64,000 bases of DNA, from contig JAGVRJ010000004.1 of NCBI GenBank assembly GCA_019059635.1, forward strand, positions 2,604,001 through 2,668,000, written 5' to 3'. The DNA is from Proales similis (lineage: Eukaryota; Rotifera; Eurotatoria; Ploima; Proalidae). Of this stretch, positions 1 through 12,550 are shown piece after piece (within the stretch, counting starts at the first letter, position 1; every line of letters starts with the position of its first letter). A program made the position numbers and the translations under genes. The notes under the pieces were generated by a model. It saw only the letters and a list, made by a program, of their open reading frames with translations. It made no database searches and was not told the DNA's origin.

Positions 1-1
1 C

Positions 2-325
2 TCAGGCAGACTGCCGGCGGCCAACTGCTATCCGTTGTCTACGCTGAACAGGTCAACTGCGGCCGCCATTGTGTACAGTGAGTCTGGGCCGCGTCTTGTA
101 CATATCGTGAATCTAAGAGACGCGCGTCAGCTCGCCGGCGCCAATGCGTTCGAATGCATTCCCATTATGGTGCCGACAAGCGCACGGGCCGACGAGCCGG
201 ACGAGCCGTTCTATGAGATGATCGACGACACGGAGCCCCGAAAGACGTCCACGAGCACAATGAGCATGCGACGCAACTATCCAAAGACGAATCCGAACTA
301 CACGAGAGCGCCGTCGGCCAAGTGA
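2..325 (+). CDS. C-terminal part of an unidentified protein (5' end outside window)
   Basis: The frame is open from base 2 to a TGA at 323-325, so this is probably the last exon of a gene that starts to the left of the window. About 107 residues are visible. The second half is proline-, serine- and threonine-rich and basic towards the end, as in a disordered tail; no domain is recognisable. No ATG marks a start inside the visible part, which favours a partial gene over a small complete one. It is followed by an AT-rich stretch suitable for a 3' UTR. I do not recognise it. Confidence 0.45.
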   Translation, partial: SGRLPAANCYPLSTLNRSTAAAIVYSESGPRLVHIVNLRDARQLAGANAFECIPIMVPTSARADEPDEPFYEMIDDTEPRKTSTSTMSMRRNYPKTNPNYTRAPSAK

Positions 326-823
326 CCAGGCTCGCTCGACCGCATTGCCCACAGTGATTAATAGCGTTTAAACCGAATCGTTTATTTATTCACCGATCTA
401 CACAGACCCACTCAAGCTTTTGCTTCGTTTTTTCTGCGCTTCTTTCTCGTCTTGTACGAATCAGCGAATTGCTTCTTTTTTTTTCTTTTTAGAGCATTCT
501 TTTCCTCGTCGTGACTGACTGTTCATTCTGCGTTTCTTCGTTTTTTTTCCCTTCTTTTCTGAAGCATATAAAGATGTTGATGCAACACTGAGTCGACTGG
601 TCGTTTCTGCAGCAACTATTTATTCATCGACGCCATTTACCTGTTTTTGTACTATTGTTTCATCTCCTCTTTGAGGAAAAGTGCGATTCTTGTATATATT
701 TTAAAAATGGACGCGTGGCACATTATGAGACAACTCGGAGACAATTTAGTTGCGTTCGAGCAGAAGAGCAGGCGCCGAGCGAGATTGAGGCACATCGAGG
801 CCACTAAAGAGGGGACGGACGAT
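326..823. other. Intergenic, convergent 3' regions
   Basis: AT-rich sequence with T-runs (around 473-494 and 539-550) between the end of the left-edge gene (+) and the end of the DUF4211 gene (-). It probably holds the two 3' UTRs. No further gene is seen. Confidence 0.5.
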
Positions 824-3295
824 TCACTTGGCGATGGCCTGACTCTGCTCGTGATTGAGGTGGTGCTCATGGTTGAGGTGTGCTTGGTTGTAGGCCGATT
901 CGACTCCTGTCATTGATTGCGCCTCGTTCGCCGAGATCAAGTTGTCTGTTTCGAACAATATTTGCTTAAAGTTCTCGAATAGCTTGTGCGTTTGTTTTAA
1001 TACAGCTTTCAGCGTGACCAAGAGTCGCTCTATTTACCTCCATAAGCCATTTGTTATCGGACAGGCACCAGTTGAGAATTTCGGTGTTGCCGCTCGAGTC
1101 GTCGCCTGCAGAGTTCACCTGATGTCCGAGCATTTCGCCTTTCATTGTCTCGATCTGAAACGACCGAAAATTAGAACTTGACGCACGCCTCTCGCTTTTT
1201 GTCTCACCTTTTGCGAGCAGAGCTCATAAGTGCTCAGCTTGAAATGTCTGATCGTGTGCATAAGCTTGGCAAGTTCGAGCACTTTCTCGCAGACGGCCAG
1301 CTCGCTGCACTCGATCGGCTCGTTGGCCAACGTGATCAGAGTGTCCGGATCGTACGGCTTGCCCATCAGTTTGAGCCTGTACTTGGCCAGTAGGCTGCGG
1401 TTGAGATCGTCGTTCTTTATTTGCGCCTGTTGGTAGAGCAGCGACTCGCACCGAATGAACTTGTTGCCGTCGGGCAGTTTGTGCAGCTCCAGTTTGGGCC
1501 TCTCTTCGATAATGTGCTTGAAAAATGGCTTCAGCTCGACGCAGTTGGCCTCTTTGCTGCTTCTCAGCTGCTCGTTCAGATTTAGGACAAACTCGTTGAG
1601 AACGCCCAGGGCCAGGTTGTACTTTTCGTTGAGGATGGTGTCGATGAACTCGATCGACGGCTTAAAGTACTCGTCTTGGATCTCTTTGATTCGAACCAAA
1701 AACTCTGAATTCAGATATTGACTAAGAAGGCCTTGAATGAAGACGTCGAACGTGCTCTTGAGATCGTCATAGGTGACCACGATGACGCCGTCACTGTTCG
1801 TGTTGGTCGCGTTGGCCAGCTCACTGCCACTTCCGCTACTGCTGCTGCTGCTGCTCAGCTGCTCGCATATGCGCTGGTTGTTTTTTGGCTCGTAGTCGTT
1901 TAGGACAGCCACCACAATGTTGTTCTGCTCTGTTTTGCCTTTCTCTTCTACTCTGACCAGAATGAACTCGTTCTTGTCCGGCGTGTACTGCGCCAGCACA
2001 TCGGCCGACTGATGGCATCTCTCGCCTGTCGAGAGCAGCACTGGCTCGTATTTCTGCAGGAACTGTTCGTTCAGCACACACCAGATGTCGTAGTTGTCAA
2101 AGTCGCCGCTGAACGTCGAGCGGTGAATGAGAAACTCGCCCGGCAAGAACTTGATCTCGTCCGGCTCTTTGCAGACCACTGCTTGCGTCTGCGGCTGCTT
2201 TGAGCTCTCAACTGATCGATACGTGTGATCGTTTAGCACAGACGACGAACCACTGCTGCTGCTGCTGCTGTTGCTGACACCGCTCTTGCCTGATTTACTC
2301 GTTTTGGTAAGAACTATTGACGACGACGACGACGACTTGCCGCTGCTGCTGTTGTTGTTCAAGTTGGTTGGCGAGACGCTTGTCGGCATTCCATTGCTGC
2401 TGCTGGATGCAGAATTCTTTTTATACGGGGACAACGAATGGGCGGCAATGTTGGACAGGTTGCCAGCGCCCTGGTTGCTGGGCATGCTTCGGAATATGGC
2501 CGGATTGAGACGAACGCCCTGCGCGTCCACATGGTCCTTGTAGCTGTTCTTGTACTCGGCATTGCTGATCGGCGACAGGTTCTCTCGCCTGCTCGAGTTG
2601 TAGTAGTTTTCTTTTCCGTTGCTCTTGGCCGCATTGGCGAGATTGCACGCGGCCGACTTTTTGTTCAGCTGCTCGGTGATCGACTCGAGCGTGGCCTGTT
2701 TCTCTCCGGCCAAGTACCTGACGAACATGTCCTGGTAGGTCTCTGGCCTGCCGCTCGGCTTGTACTCGACTTTTTTCCTTTTGGGCGGTGGAGCGTTCAC
2801 TCGCTGAATGGACTCTTCGTTTGTACTCGAGCCGTTGGCGCACGACTGGGAACGCTGAGCGATGCTGGTGGTCACCGTCGAGCTCGACTTGAACTGAGAC
2901 GAGGCAGACGAGCGTTGGGTGCTGCTCGTACTGCCGTTGTTGCTGTTGGTGCCAGTTGGACCGCTGATCACTTGATTGAGCTGAGTGCTTTGGCCATTGA
3001 ACAGACTCGCGTCCTGCAAGATCATGTTCACGTCAACGTCTTTATCAATCACCAGATACTGAACGCTCTGGGCCTGATTTGCCGAACTGCCCCCTGAGTT
3101 GTTGTTTATGATGTAGATTTGCTTGTTGGCACCGAACTGTTGCTGCAGCTGCACGATTATTTCTTCGTTTACCACAGTCGAGTTGGAGTTTATGATTATG
3201 GCCTCGGTGGCGTTCGAACCGCCGCCGCCGCCGTTCATCGTCGTGCCGTTCGACACAGTCCGAGCGCCGCTGCTGCCCGTTTTTATTTGGTTCAT
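824..3295 (-). CDS. DUF4211-type nuclear protein, QSER1/PRR12-like
   Basis: Three coding exons (3295-1208, 1154-1038, 982-824), with introns of 53 and 55 nt whose GT and AG borders keep the frame. The N-terminal half is low complexity (Ser, Asn, Gln, Gly), with a basic patch PPPKRKK near residue 173 that could be a nuclear localisation signal. The C-terminal half holds a globular region of about 300 residues: FLPGEF...IWCVL...LQKYEP, then LLSQYLNSEFL...QDEYFKP, then GKPYDPDTL. This order is what I associate with DUF4211 proteins such as QSER1 and PRR12, which are chromatin-associated. The assignment comes from remembered motifs and is moderate. The promoter would be shared with the divergent importin gene within the 870-nt gap upstream. 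Confidence 0.6.
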
Positions 3296-4164
3296 TTCTG
3301 TTCACACTCTTCTCTCTCGTTCAAATACTTGCACCGGTGCGGCTATTTATTCCTGATGCATTTGACATACTTATTTCACACTGCCGGCGTACTCTTTTGG
3401 TTGCTCACGAGAGAAATTTGCAATCATTTAAATTAGAAAATTCGTTCTCGACTCGCACTCGACTACGCGTTCAGAACAAACGAGACAAAATATTTTCACG
3501 CCGCTCGACTCGATCGGTTACGTCCTGCGTGCGAATGGAATCCTCGATTTGACGGTCCGTTCTTCTCCCCGCGCCAAGTCCCCCAATCTGTTCAGTAGTC
3601 GGCCTCTTTTGTCGGCTGGAGCCCCTCAATCGGCCCCAATCAGAATGGCAACCGGACGGTCTTGTCCAGCCATTTCTGAACAGAGTCCTAATTGACCAAA
3701 CTGAACCACCGCAAGCAAAAAAGCGAAGTACCTGAGCAGACATCGATGATTTTTAATCAAACCGATCGCTTTCAATTAGACTCGATCTGATCGATTGAAA
3801 ATGACACTTGTCGAACATTGGAGGAGGCTGAGGCCACTAAGACAGGGCCGCACAGGGGGCAGTGCGCGCGGCGAATCGGGGTCGGGCTGACCTGTGGCGC
3901 ATTGAAACTCAACAGTGCGCGCTCGCGCGCAATCAGCTGGAAATTGGTAAAAAAAAAAAGAGCTCGAAAATGAAGATCGCGCAAAGGGACGGGGAGTGGA
4001 GGTGAGTGGTAGAAAATGAGGCCAAGTGAATGCAATGTTAACTCGCAGCTTGACGAGAAATGAAGCTTGAAAAAGTGACTTGCACATAGAATAGCTCTGT
4101 GGAGGGCGAGCGCGAGCGATACAAAAACAAGCAAAAGCAGAAATCGAAAATCAAAAGCGAATAG
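3296..4164. other. Divergent intergenic/promoter region
   Basis: Separates the starts of the DUF4211 gene (-) and the importin-13 gene (+), so it must contain both promoters. No TATA box in a useful position and no ORF with coding character is visible; ORFs on the minus strand here are low-complexity chance frames. Confidence 0.5.
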
Positions 4165-7100
4165 ATGTCTGCCGATCTGATCGATCAAATAAGCATCACG
4201 GCGTCGAACGTCGAGCAGGTGGTCGATGAGTTCTATCAGACAAGTCAGCTGCCCAACGAGTTTAAGCCAAAGCTCGAGCAGTGGCTGAAGAATGCGCAGA
4301 ACTCGAGCGAGGCCTGGTCCTTTTCCTGGCAGCTCGTCGATCGAAGCAAATCGATAAACTGTCAATTTTACGGCGCCATGTGTCTCTACCACAAAGTGTC
4401 CAAGCAGCTGAGCGAAGTGCCCTACGACCAGCTAGACGCGCTCAAGAACAAACTGCTGGAGAAACTGCTGCTCTACGCGAGCGACCTGGCCGTGTCGGCC
4501 GTCGGCGATCGCCAGCAACTCAAGCTGGTCGAGCGCAAGCTCAACTCGACACTGGCCAAATTGGCGCTGTTTTTGTGCGACGATCAGTGGCCCACATGCA
4601 TTCAGGACATAATCCAGACCATACCCGAATGCTGCAAATCGACGGGCCCGGTAGACGAGCGAACGCTTCAAGAGCGCCGCTACCAGCTCGTGCTCATTGT
4701 GGTCGACCTTCTCACCCTGCTGCCCGAAGAGTTCCAGACAATGGTCAGCAGCCTGAACAAAGTGAAGCGGTCGCAGATTCTGCTCAAATTGAAGAAAGAG
4801 TTTCACTTGATCGCTCGCTACATCACCAATTTGTTCAACTCGTTCAATGTGAACGAGCTAAACGACGAGCATCATCGTCTGCTAGAGAGCGCCATCAAAT
4901 GCCTCAACGCCTGGATTGAGTTCGGCATCTCGTTCACTGAAATCGAGCCCTTCCTCGACTATCTGTTTGTCTACATTTACAACGAATATCTGTTCGAGCA
5001 CGCGGCCGAATGTCTCACTTCGATATTCGGCTCCGAAGAGAGTCTCAATTACACTCGCAGTTTGTACAAATGCACGCGAAAGGTGATCGAGCTCAAGGCC
5101 ATAATGAACAAATTCATCAACGAGCGCGACAACGACGGCAACGTGGTTCTCACCAAGCTCATTCTGGCGTTTGCCGAGAACCAGATCGCCTCCCTGTTCG
5201 AGCAGGTGCTGCAAGGCGACCACTCGAGCAGGCAAATGCTGCTCGAATTCATGCAGCTCATAATGGTAGACGCTCAGCCGCCGCCTCTTGATGCTTCAGT
5301 TCTTGCAGTCTTGCTTTTAAAATCGTTCAGAGCCTGTCATCGATGCCCGGCCATTTTCCGGTCGACGAGGAGAGCTCCGATTTGACGTTCGTCTACTGGT
5401 ACACGCTTCAGGTAGGTGGTGCAGCAGCCACACTTGGGCCGAGCAGGGCAGTAAACGGCGTCTAATTAAGGACACATTGATGGGTGTGGACCAGAACTCG
5501 GAAGAGCTCATGGCCATATTCCGTCCGTTTTTCACCGGCCTACTTGACGTGTTCATAGTGAAACTGCAGCTGGCGGACGACTACGACAAGTGGAGCGACG
5601 AAGAAAAAGAGAGACTGCGCTGCTATCGAATAGACATCGGCGACACGATGGTCTACATGATCAGCTTGATTGGCGACGTGATGCTCGAGTTCATCGTCAA
5701 AAGGCTGCTGCAGGCGGCCTCTGGCCCCGACTGGAAAGTGATCGAGGCGCTGGTCTACATGCTCCAGTCGGTTGTGGGCGAGCTGAACGAATCGTGCAGT
5801 CCCGACTTTAACAACCAAAACGACGAGCTTCTGGTCAATTTCGTCCAGCTGTTGCCTCAGATAAACTACTGCAACAAGCACATACTCTCGACTACGCTCT
5901 TGGCCGTAGGTAGTTAGCGCTCTTCTCCTCCCTGCAGTTCTCTGCTCTTTTCTAACCACGACTCGTTCAGGCAGCTTGGGCAGTTGGCTACAGAACAATC
6001 CGGCTCTGTTGCCGAACGCGATCTCGCTTTGTCTGCTCGGCCTGAAAACAGATTCGGTCACTCAGTCGGCCAGCTTTGCCCTCAAGGACATAATAAACGA
6101 CTGCGAGTTTACACAATTCGCCGATCAAACCATTCAGACTTGTCAGGTAGGTCTGAGTAGGCTTAGAGCCTGCGGCAATGAGAGAACGATCTTCCAACAC
6201 TTGCTCGGTTCAATTGAAGGAGTGCTTGGCCCGAATGAAGGTCGCTCAGAACTACGAGGTGCGTCTAATGTCAATCATTGGCCTCTGCATATCAGACTTG
6301 CTGCTGAGCGACACAGGCCGCGCGTTTCAATGGCTGCAGACCATTCTCGAGCCGTACGTGAACAAGCTGGCCAGCATGGCGCAGATCGCCGTGGTCGATA
6401 AAAACGCTCAAGCCGAAACTTGCCACACAATCAGTCTGATCAGTCAGCTAATGTCATCGCTGATTCAACGTCAGCGATCACACGACGAGCATCAAGACGA
6501 ATCGAGCCAGTCGCTTCTCAGTCCGGACAAAGCCGTCGCCGGCCAAATGCCTCAATTCAGCAAGAGCCAGTCGACTGACGGCCGCGAGCGTGAAATTGTC
6601 AACTCGATCATGATCAAGCTAATTCCAATCTACAAGCAGATAATTGCTCGCAATTTGCCCGCCGATCTCATGATCATCGACGTAAGCGCAAGTTTAGAGC
6701 CGCGTGCCTCTCTAAATCACTTATGACACTCTGATGCGTAAAGAAACTGTTCGAAAGCGTCTCAATCACTTTGTCGGCTGTGGTGGGCACCGGGCCGCAA
6801 ATGTCCGGCCTTGAGCCCGCCCTTCCCGAACTCATCTCAATGTTCTATGCGCTGAACGAGAACTCTTGGCGCCGCTACGCGCACGAAGTATGCCGCCAGG
6901 TAGCCGACCGTTGTCTTGTCTGTCTCCTTCTGCTCTCGGGCTTTAATCCTGTTTGAACAGATATTGATCATCTGGTGGAATGTGGACGATCTGAAGCCCG
7001 CTCTGCAAAAGCTCTTCTTGCACAGCCACGCGACCGCGATGAAGCTGATGAGCCGCGACATGAAATGGTTCCACGAGCACACGGACGTCGTCGAGCAGTA

Positions 7101-7982
7101 CTGCACTTGTCTGGCCAAAGTAGACTCGTTTCACTTGCAGCCATCTAAATCGTCAATCTCATTTGTTTGCTTGTAAAGCTGCTCAAATCCAAATACTACG
7201 ATCTGTTTGACTCGCTCAACACCGAAGCGCTGACCTATTTGATTCGATTTGGTAGCCATAATTCGACCCATTTGCTGTGAACGTGTGCACTAACTCGGCG
7301 TCATTCAACAAGCTCAACTGGCCCTCCAACTGCCTGAGCAGTACACGCTGCGTGCAGTGGTCACTTTTATTGTATGCTCCCTCTCTCTCTTGACTGCCCT
7401 CCTCAAATCACATCGTATGCTCATGTCTTTTTCATCATAGGAAGAGTTCATCAAGTACAGCAAATTGAAGAATCACCTGATCGCGTTCATAGAGCAGAAC
7501 GCGCTCGGCCTTGTCCAAGTGCTTCTTGTGGTAAGTAGCCGTTGTCGGTCTGTCGATTGATTCCGAGCTCTCACGCTCGTCGGTCAGGGCATTAGCGGAG
7601 CCCTGCCTCGCCATTTGGTCGAAATACTGGCCGGAGCGTTGTACATGTTCCTCAAAGAGTATCCGCAGCTGAGCAACACTGTTCTCAATCAGCTGCTGAT
7701 CAAGCACGACTTTCAGCCGGTGCTCGGTCCCTTTCCCAACAGCGCCTCTCTCACCAAAGAGAGCAAGAGCGCATTTATCCGCTCTCTGCTAAGGTAATGT
7801 CATTCAGAGCCAACAACTCTTTCGAGCGCTTTTCACACTCTCTCTCTCTCTCTGGTGCGCGCCAAATGTGCAGTGAGGCCAACAACCGCCGCAAGTTCAA
7901 AGAGATCGTGGCCGAATTCAGCCTGAACTGTCGGGGCTTGTCAAACACGCAGTACGGCCGGGACACGTCCAATAGACTTTAA
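4165..7982 (+). CDS. IPO13: Importin-13
   Basis: Importin-beta family karyopherin, a bidirectional nuclear transport receptor binding RanGTP. About a dozen exons with introns of 50-70 nt; for example the first intron runs from GTAGAC after codon ATG at about 5263 to the AG before SLSSMPGHF, which restores the family motif MPGHFPV followed by WYTLQ. Diagnostic matches along the protein: AWSFSWQL near residue 51, YGAMCLYHK near residue 71, IDIGDTMVY in the middle, and NNRRKFKEI...LNCRGL at the C-terminus, which mirrors the end of vertebrate importin-13. The start ATG at 4165 is followed directly by the conserved N-terminal helix. Cytoplasm/nucleus shuttling is family knowledge. No frame break seen. 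Confidence 0.92.
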
Positions 7983-8211
7983 ATTATTTGCTTTGATTCA
8001 ATAATAATCGAATATATTTTCAATTCTCAAATACACGCGAGTCCACTAGCTTGTTTATTTGATGAGCTGATGTGTTTTATCTGTTGACAGGAGCCCTTGC
8101 AAAAACCGCCTGGCAAACGAGACAAAAGAGGAAAGAATTCTGTTTCGTTTTTTTTTCTAAGATATTTATTTTCAGACAGACTTGACGGAGACTGTGAGTC
8201 GACCTGAATGC
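7983..8211. other. Convergent 3' UTRs of importin-13 and RPL18
   Basis: Only about 230 nt between the two stop codons. AT-rich, with TATTTATT at about 8161 that reads AATAAATA on the minus strand and is a plausible poly(A) signal for the ribosomal protein gene. Confidence 0.45.
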
Positions 8212-9216
8212 TTAGTTTCGGTAGCCGCGGCTGCGCCTTCGGCCTCGGGCCTTCTCGAATTTTCTGCCCTTGGCTCGCACGAACGGCCTTTAGTGCGCGA
8301 AGAAGAGATGAAGCTGATGGACTGAGAGACAAGTCGGCAAGTGATTGCTTACTTGGTGTGGCTGTGCTTGGTGCCTGGAGCCGGTCCGAAGTGTCGGACA
8401 GCCTCACGCTGGCTTCGTGGACCAGCCAACAAGACGCAGTTCTCACCTCGGGGCGATCGCAGAGCGAGCTGGTCGAACGAGAGAATCTCACCGCCCGCCT
8501 TGAGGATACGAGCGCGAGCCTGCTCAGTAACGTGCAAAGCGCAAACCTAAAGTGAAATGCTCAGGTGACCTGGACCGGTGCAATTGGTTGAGAGTACTCA
8601 CACTCAGCTTGGGCACATCGAACAAACGCAAGTCATTGGTAACGGTGCCAACAACGACGGCGGTCTTGTTGACTCGATCGGCCTGCTTCATCTTCCTGGC
8701 CTGTTCAAAATTTCAATTAGAAGTGCCCGCTTTGAAGGCGAGTGAGCGTTTCTGCTAAAATAGACTGCGTTCATTTCTCAGTTTGAATTCGAGTTTGGTT
8801 TCATCAAAGCATTCAATCCCATATCCGCAATCGAACATGATCATCATCGAAATGAGCAGGCAAACGGATGGCAGACGACAACAGAATGGAAGGAAAACGG
8901 CTTACAACTCGGGCGAGTGACATCGGCGCTCGGTTGGTTCGGCTCATGAAGAGACGGCGAAGGATGACCTTGTTGAACTTGGCGTTGGATCGGCGGGCCA
9001 GGAATCTGTACAGCTGGCGAGTGATTTCAGTTAGTCTCACGCAGATCAGAGAGTGCTCTGCTTTAGAATACCTTCACCAACAGGAGCAAGTAAACATCTT
9101 TGCTGCGGGGAGCAACTCGTCTCGCCTTTCGGTCGTATTTGTGGTTTATGTCGATACCCTAGCCAGACCGGTTTAGACAGAGCGGGCGCCGATTAAAACG
9201 GATTCTTGCCTACCAT
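8212..9216 (-). CDS. RPL18: 60S ribosomal protein L18 (eL18)
   Basis: Component of the large ribosomal subunit. Five coding exons on the minus strand. The first coding exon is only the ATG at 9216-9214, followed by a GTAGGC donor; the second begins [14 protein letters not shown] and includes the conserved [10 protein letters not shown]. Then come [14 protein letters not shown]...[10 protein letters not shown], the exon with NKTAVVVGT, the exon with [20 protein letters not shown] and [13 protein letters not shown]...HSHTK, and the last exon with [13 protein letters not shown] and a TAA at 8214-8212. Every segment matches eL18 in order, so the gene looks complete and intact. An ATG-only first exon is common in animal ribosomal protein genes. 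A high-expression housekeeping role is family knowledge. Confidence 0.95.
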
Positions 9217-9945
9217 ATTTCAATCGGTTGCGTGCAAGTGAACTCGATCTTCTTCTTCGTAACAAAAACGATTGAGTGCGGCGCCAATGCGATGCATGCA
9301 AAACTAGCATGGACCGGCGCGCACTGAACAGTGAACAACGACACTGAGCACGCCGCTCCGTTTCAAGCGCACTCGGCCAAGTCTTGTCAACATTGTTCTG
9401 TCATTTCAACTTGAACAAATTCTCATCTCTTGTTGGTCATCTCTGCCTGTCCGGCCTCTGATCAGACACCTGTGATCAGTTGGCGTTGCTCATTTGCTCT
9501 CTTCATCTTCGTTCTCAACTACACCAGACCATTTTGAATCTGAATTCAACAGTCACAGACAGTTGTCAGAATGCAGCTTGCTGGCTAAAAATAGATGCAA
9601 CTGGCATGCTCAAGTTGTGGTCCAATCGAATAGTTTCGCTTTGCGGATCAGATCAATTGGCCTGAAGATCTGAGGGATGCGAAGGAGAAAGCAGGAAGGC
9701 CAAACTAGACAGGCAAGGGTGTTTCAGACCGAGACAGAGTGCGCACCATCGTTGAATCATAGAAGAAAAAAAGGCTGGCTCATGTGACAAACGAGAGAAG
9801 ACGAGTGCAGAGCCATGTGAGCGATGACGAAAGGGCTTGTTGTCAGCGAGCAGGGGCTTGCTGTGGATGCATATTGGGGCCGGCGAGCGGCTGACTGCTA
9901 GAGATTTATGCTCAGCGACTAGTTTGAAATGTCTGAGGGCAAATT
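9217..9945. other. Divergent intergenic/promoter region (RPL18 / CCZ1)
   Basis: About 730 nt between the RPL18 start (-) and the CCZ1 start (+). No convincing ORF, TATA box or repeat. It should hold both promoters. Confidence 0.5.
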
Positions 9946-11858
9946 ATGTTGTCAATGAAAAGCAACCAGCTTCTAGCGAGAGAGCTGAACGAATCGGGGC
10001 GGCCAGTATCGACTAATATGCGAAACGCAATCGAGCTCGCTTACCTCTTTGTGTTCAACACCGAGTTTGGTCAAAAAGAGGGCCGAGTGAGTTGGATTTT
10101 TTCTTGTCAGTTTGGTCATTTCAGTTATTTATTGATTGGCGACCGCTCTCGACAGGAACATGAACGCGTCTTTTTCTACCATCCGCCCGATGAGCTGGTC
10201 GAGAAGCAAGCTCGCCTCGCCGGTTTCTGCGCTGGTATGCTCAACTTTACGCAGTAATGTCCAGCTCCAGGCGATTTGCGATCATTTCCTAATTCGACCT
10301 TGTGCTGCCAAGAACTTTCAATCCAAACAGACCGTGCGAGTTTGTTCACACAGACAAAGTGCGAATGATATTCAATCGTCTGGACGGCGACTTTTGGATG
10401 GTGATGGTAAAGTGACTCTTTGATGCGAGCCTTCTTCTCTCATCGACCGCATTCGATTGAAAAAGGGACTGACAGTGCCAACAGCGGGAGGCGGTGACTC
10501 GCGGCCACAAGACGAGCTCATCTCCGATCCCATCTACATGGCGGTTCTGAAACGCATCTACAATTCCTACAAAGTAAAAGCCTGTCTGTCTGTGAGAGTT
10601 AAAACTGCAAATCTGACCGACTTTTGCCAGCTCTTCAACGGCACTATCCACACCAGACTCGAACAGGTCGGAGCCGAAAGGCTGAGAGAAGAGCTGGGCA
10701 CGTTTCTCACAAATGTAGGCCTTTGATTCTAGCTTGAGGCTGACTGACCGGACGAGAACTCTTTCAAGTACATTGAGAAGAAGCTGGACGTGAGCGACTG
10801 CGATCTAATGAACACGTTCAACGGCATTCACTTCATGCCGCTCGACAGAAACATTTACCTCAAGGTGCAGTGTCTGTTGAATCAACTGTGCGAGAGCGTG
10901 CCCCTGATCCACAGCACAGTGGTCATGCATTCAGACCGAGTGATCTGGTAAGCAGCGTATGAAAGGTGCTGAGACGCCCAGAGGCATCCAATCACGTTTT
11001 AATCAAGGAGCGGACTAGAACAAGAGGATCTCACTCTGATCTACGCTCATCTTAGATCGCTCGTCTTGCCGTCTCAGTCGGCCTCTGCGGACGCCAAACA
11101 AACGTCCAGTCTGGCGGCCAGGTTTTTGATCGAGTCGAGCGAGAGCGGCCAAGAATCGAGCCAGTTCGAGCAGGTCTACCTGACTCGTCCGCTCAGACGC
11201 TTCTGCCTGATTCCGTACAATCTGTCCAAACTGACCGTGTTCATATTCGTGGCCGCGGACAAAGAGATCGAGCTCGCCTCTCTCAACAAGATAGACGAGC
11301 TGCTCGGCTCGAACCTGAGCGGCCTGATGCAGGAAATCGCCGACCTTCAAGTAAAACGCAATTTGATCAGGTTGTCTCTCTTCCGCCCAGTCTGCTTGTG
11401 CCCGTGCGAACTAATCGAAGCAAACAAAGCGCCTCGGACGACAAGGAAATCAACTACATTTACTTCAACCGCCTCAATTTGGCGCAAAAGTCGACCATAA
11501 ACTCAAAAGACATTCCCAAGTACATATTCAATCTAATCTCGCAGCTGAACAAGGATCTCGAAGAGTAAGTGCGCTCGCCATCTTCCTCTCGGCGCCCGTC
11601 TAAATGGCAGCAACAGGTGCGAGCCGTGCGGTGAGATATTTGTCAAGAGCGGCAAAGACTTCTGGATCGCGTGCAAAAAGTCCGACCTGCGCGAGGTGTA
11701 CGTGGTAGTCAACCAGAAAAAGGCAAATCTCACTCTCATCGACGGTAAATTCATTTTGCTCTTGTTGCTTGTCTCTTTCGTTTGAAACCGTTCACCGACT
11801 AGACGAAGTGAAGCAGCTTTGCCAAACGCACTTTTCGAACATTTTCTTCATGGAATAG
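9946..11858 (+). CDS. CCZ1: Vacuolar fusion protein CCZ1
   Basis: CCZ1 with MON1 forms the guanine-nucleotide exchange complex that activates Rab7 on late endosomes. Multi-exon gene. Recognisable blocks in order: FNTEFGQKEGR and VFFYHPPDELVEKQ at the N-terminus (first longin domain; CCZ1 proteins have FGPREGQE..ILFYHP), LFNGTIH in the middle, SDCDLMNTFNGIHFMPLD, WSGLEQEDL, YIYFNRLNLAQKST and the C-terminal VNQKKANLTLID..EVKQLCQTHFSNIFFME ending in TAG at 11856-11858. I chose the ATG at 9946, but 9955 in the same frame is equally possible. The partner MON1 is not in this window. Confidence 0.88.
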
Positions 11859-12550
11859 CCTCTCCTCCTTGTCGCACCCACTGCCGAATAATAAAAGAAA
11901 TTTTCTTTTTTTCATCAATTCGATTTTCTCTTCTCAAACTCAGATCTTCGGAGGGACCGATATCGTCCAACAAACAGCCTCTAGGTTTCGGTTTGATTGA
12001 GAAAATGTCTGTGAGACCGGCCCCAGAGAGACAGTTGAAACAGTTAACGAATTAATTGGTCCAGAACGAAAAGAGAGATTGTGACATTTGATAACGAGAC
12101 GACGCCGACAGATGATCATTAACTGAAGCTGGCAACACAGCTGGCAATGATAGCAACAGACACGCCCCTTTTGAACTGTCGACTTGGCAGGCAGACATTC
12201 AGCTAGTCAGTCAGTCAGTCAGTGAGCTAGCAGAGACGGCAGCAGCAGCAGAAGTTTATCGCTGCTCTCAAAGTCAGCAGAGGTGTGGCTTTTGTGGCTC
12301 TGTATTGCCAATTGTTTGCTTCATCAGACGCATTGCTTCTCTCGTCGAACGCTCTCGAAACAATGGCCTTTAGAAATAATTAAAAGAAAAAAAAAGCCAC
12401 TTTAAATAAGCTATGAGCTCAAATGAACTGTGCTCGTTCGATTAGCGAGTAATTATGCCTCAACTGTGAGCGCTTGCGCTCCACGGTATTTATATGTAGA
12501 ACATGCTCATGCTCGTCTGAGAGAAAATTCAAATCGACCCAGCCGACTTG
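11859..12550. other. Intergenic region upstream of the MAP2K gene
   Basis: Contains AATAATAAAAG at about 11887, a plausible poly(A) signal for CCZ1, and a short AGTC tandem run (about 12204-12222). No further gene is seen. Confidence 0.45.

Noticed and set aside
113-352. Antisense and overlapping ORFs throughout the window (for example 2421-2843 minus, 5540-6061 minus, 46658-47026 plus)
   Set aside because: They overlap clearly identified genes in other frames and have arginine-rich or low-complexity composition typical of shadow frames.
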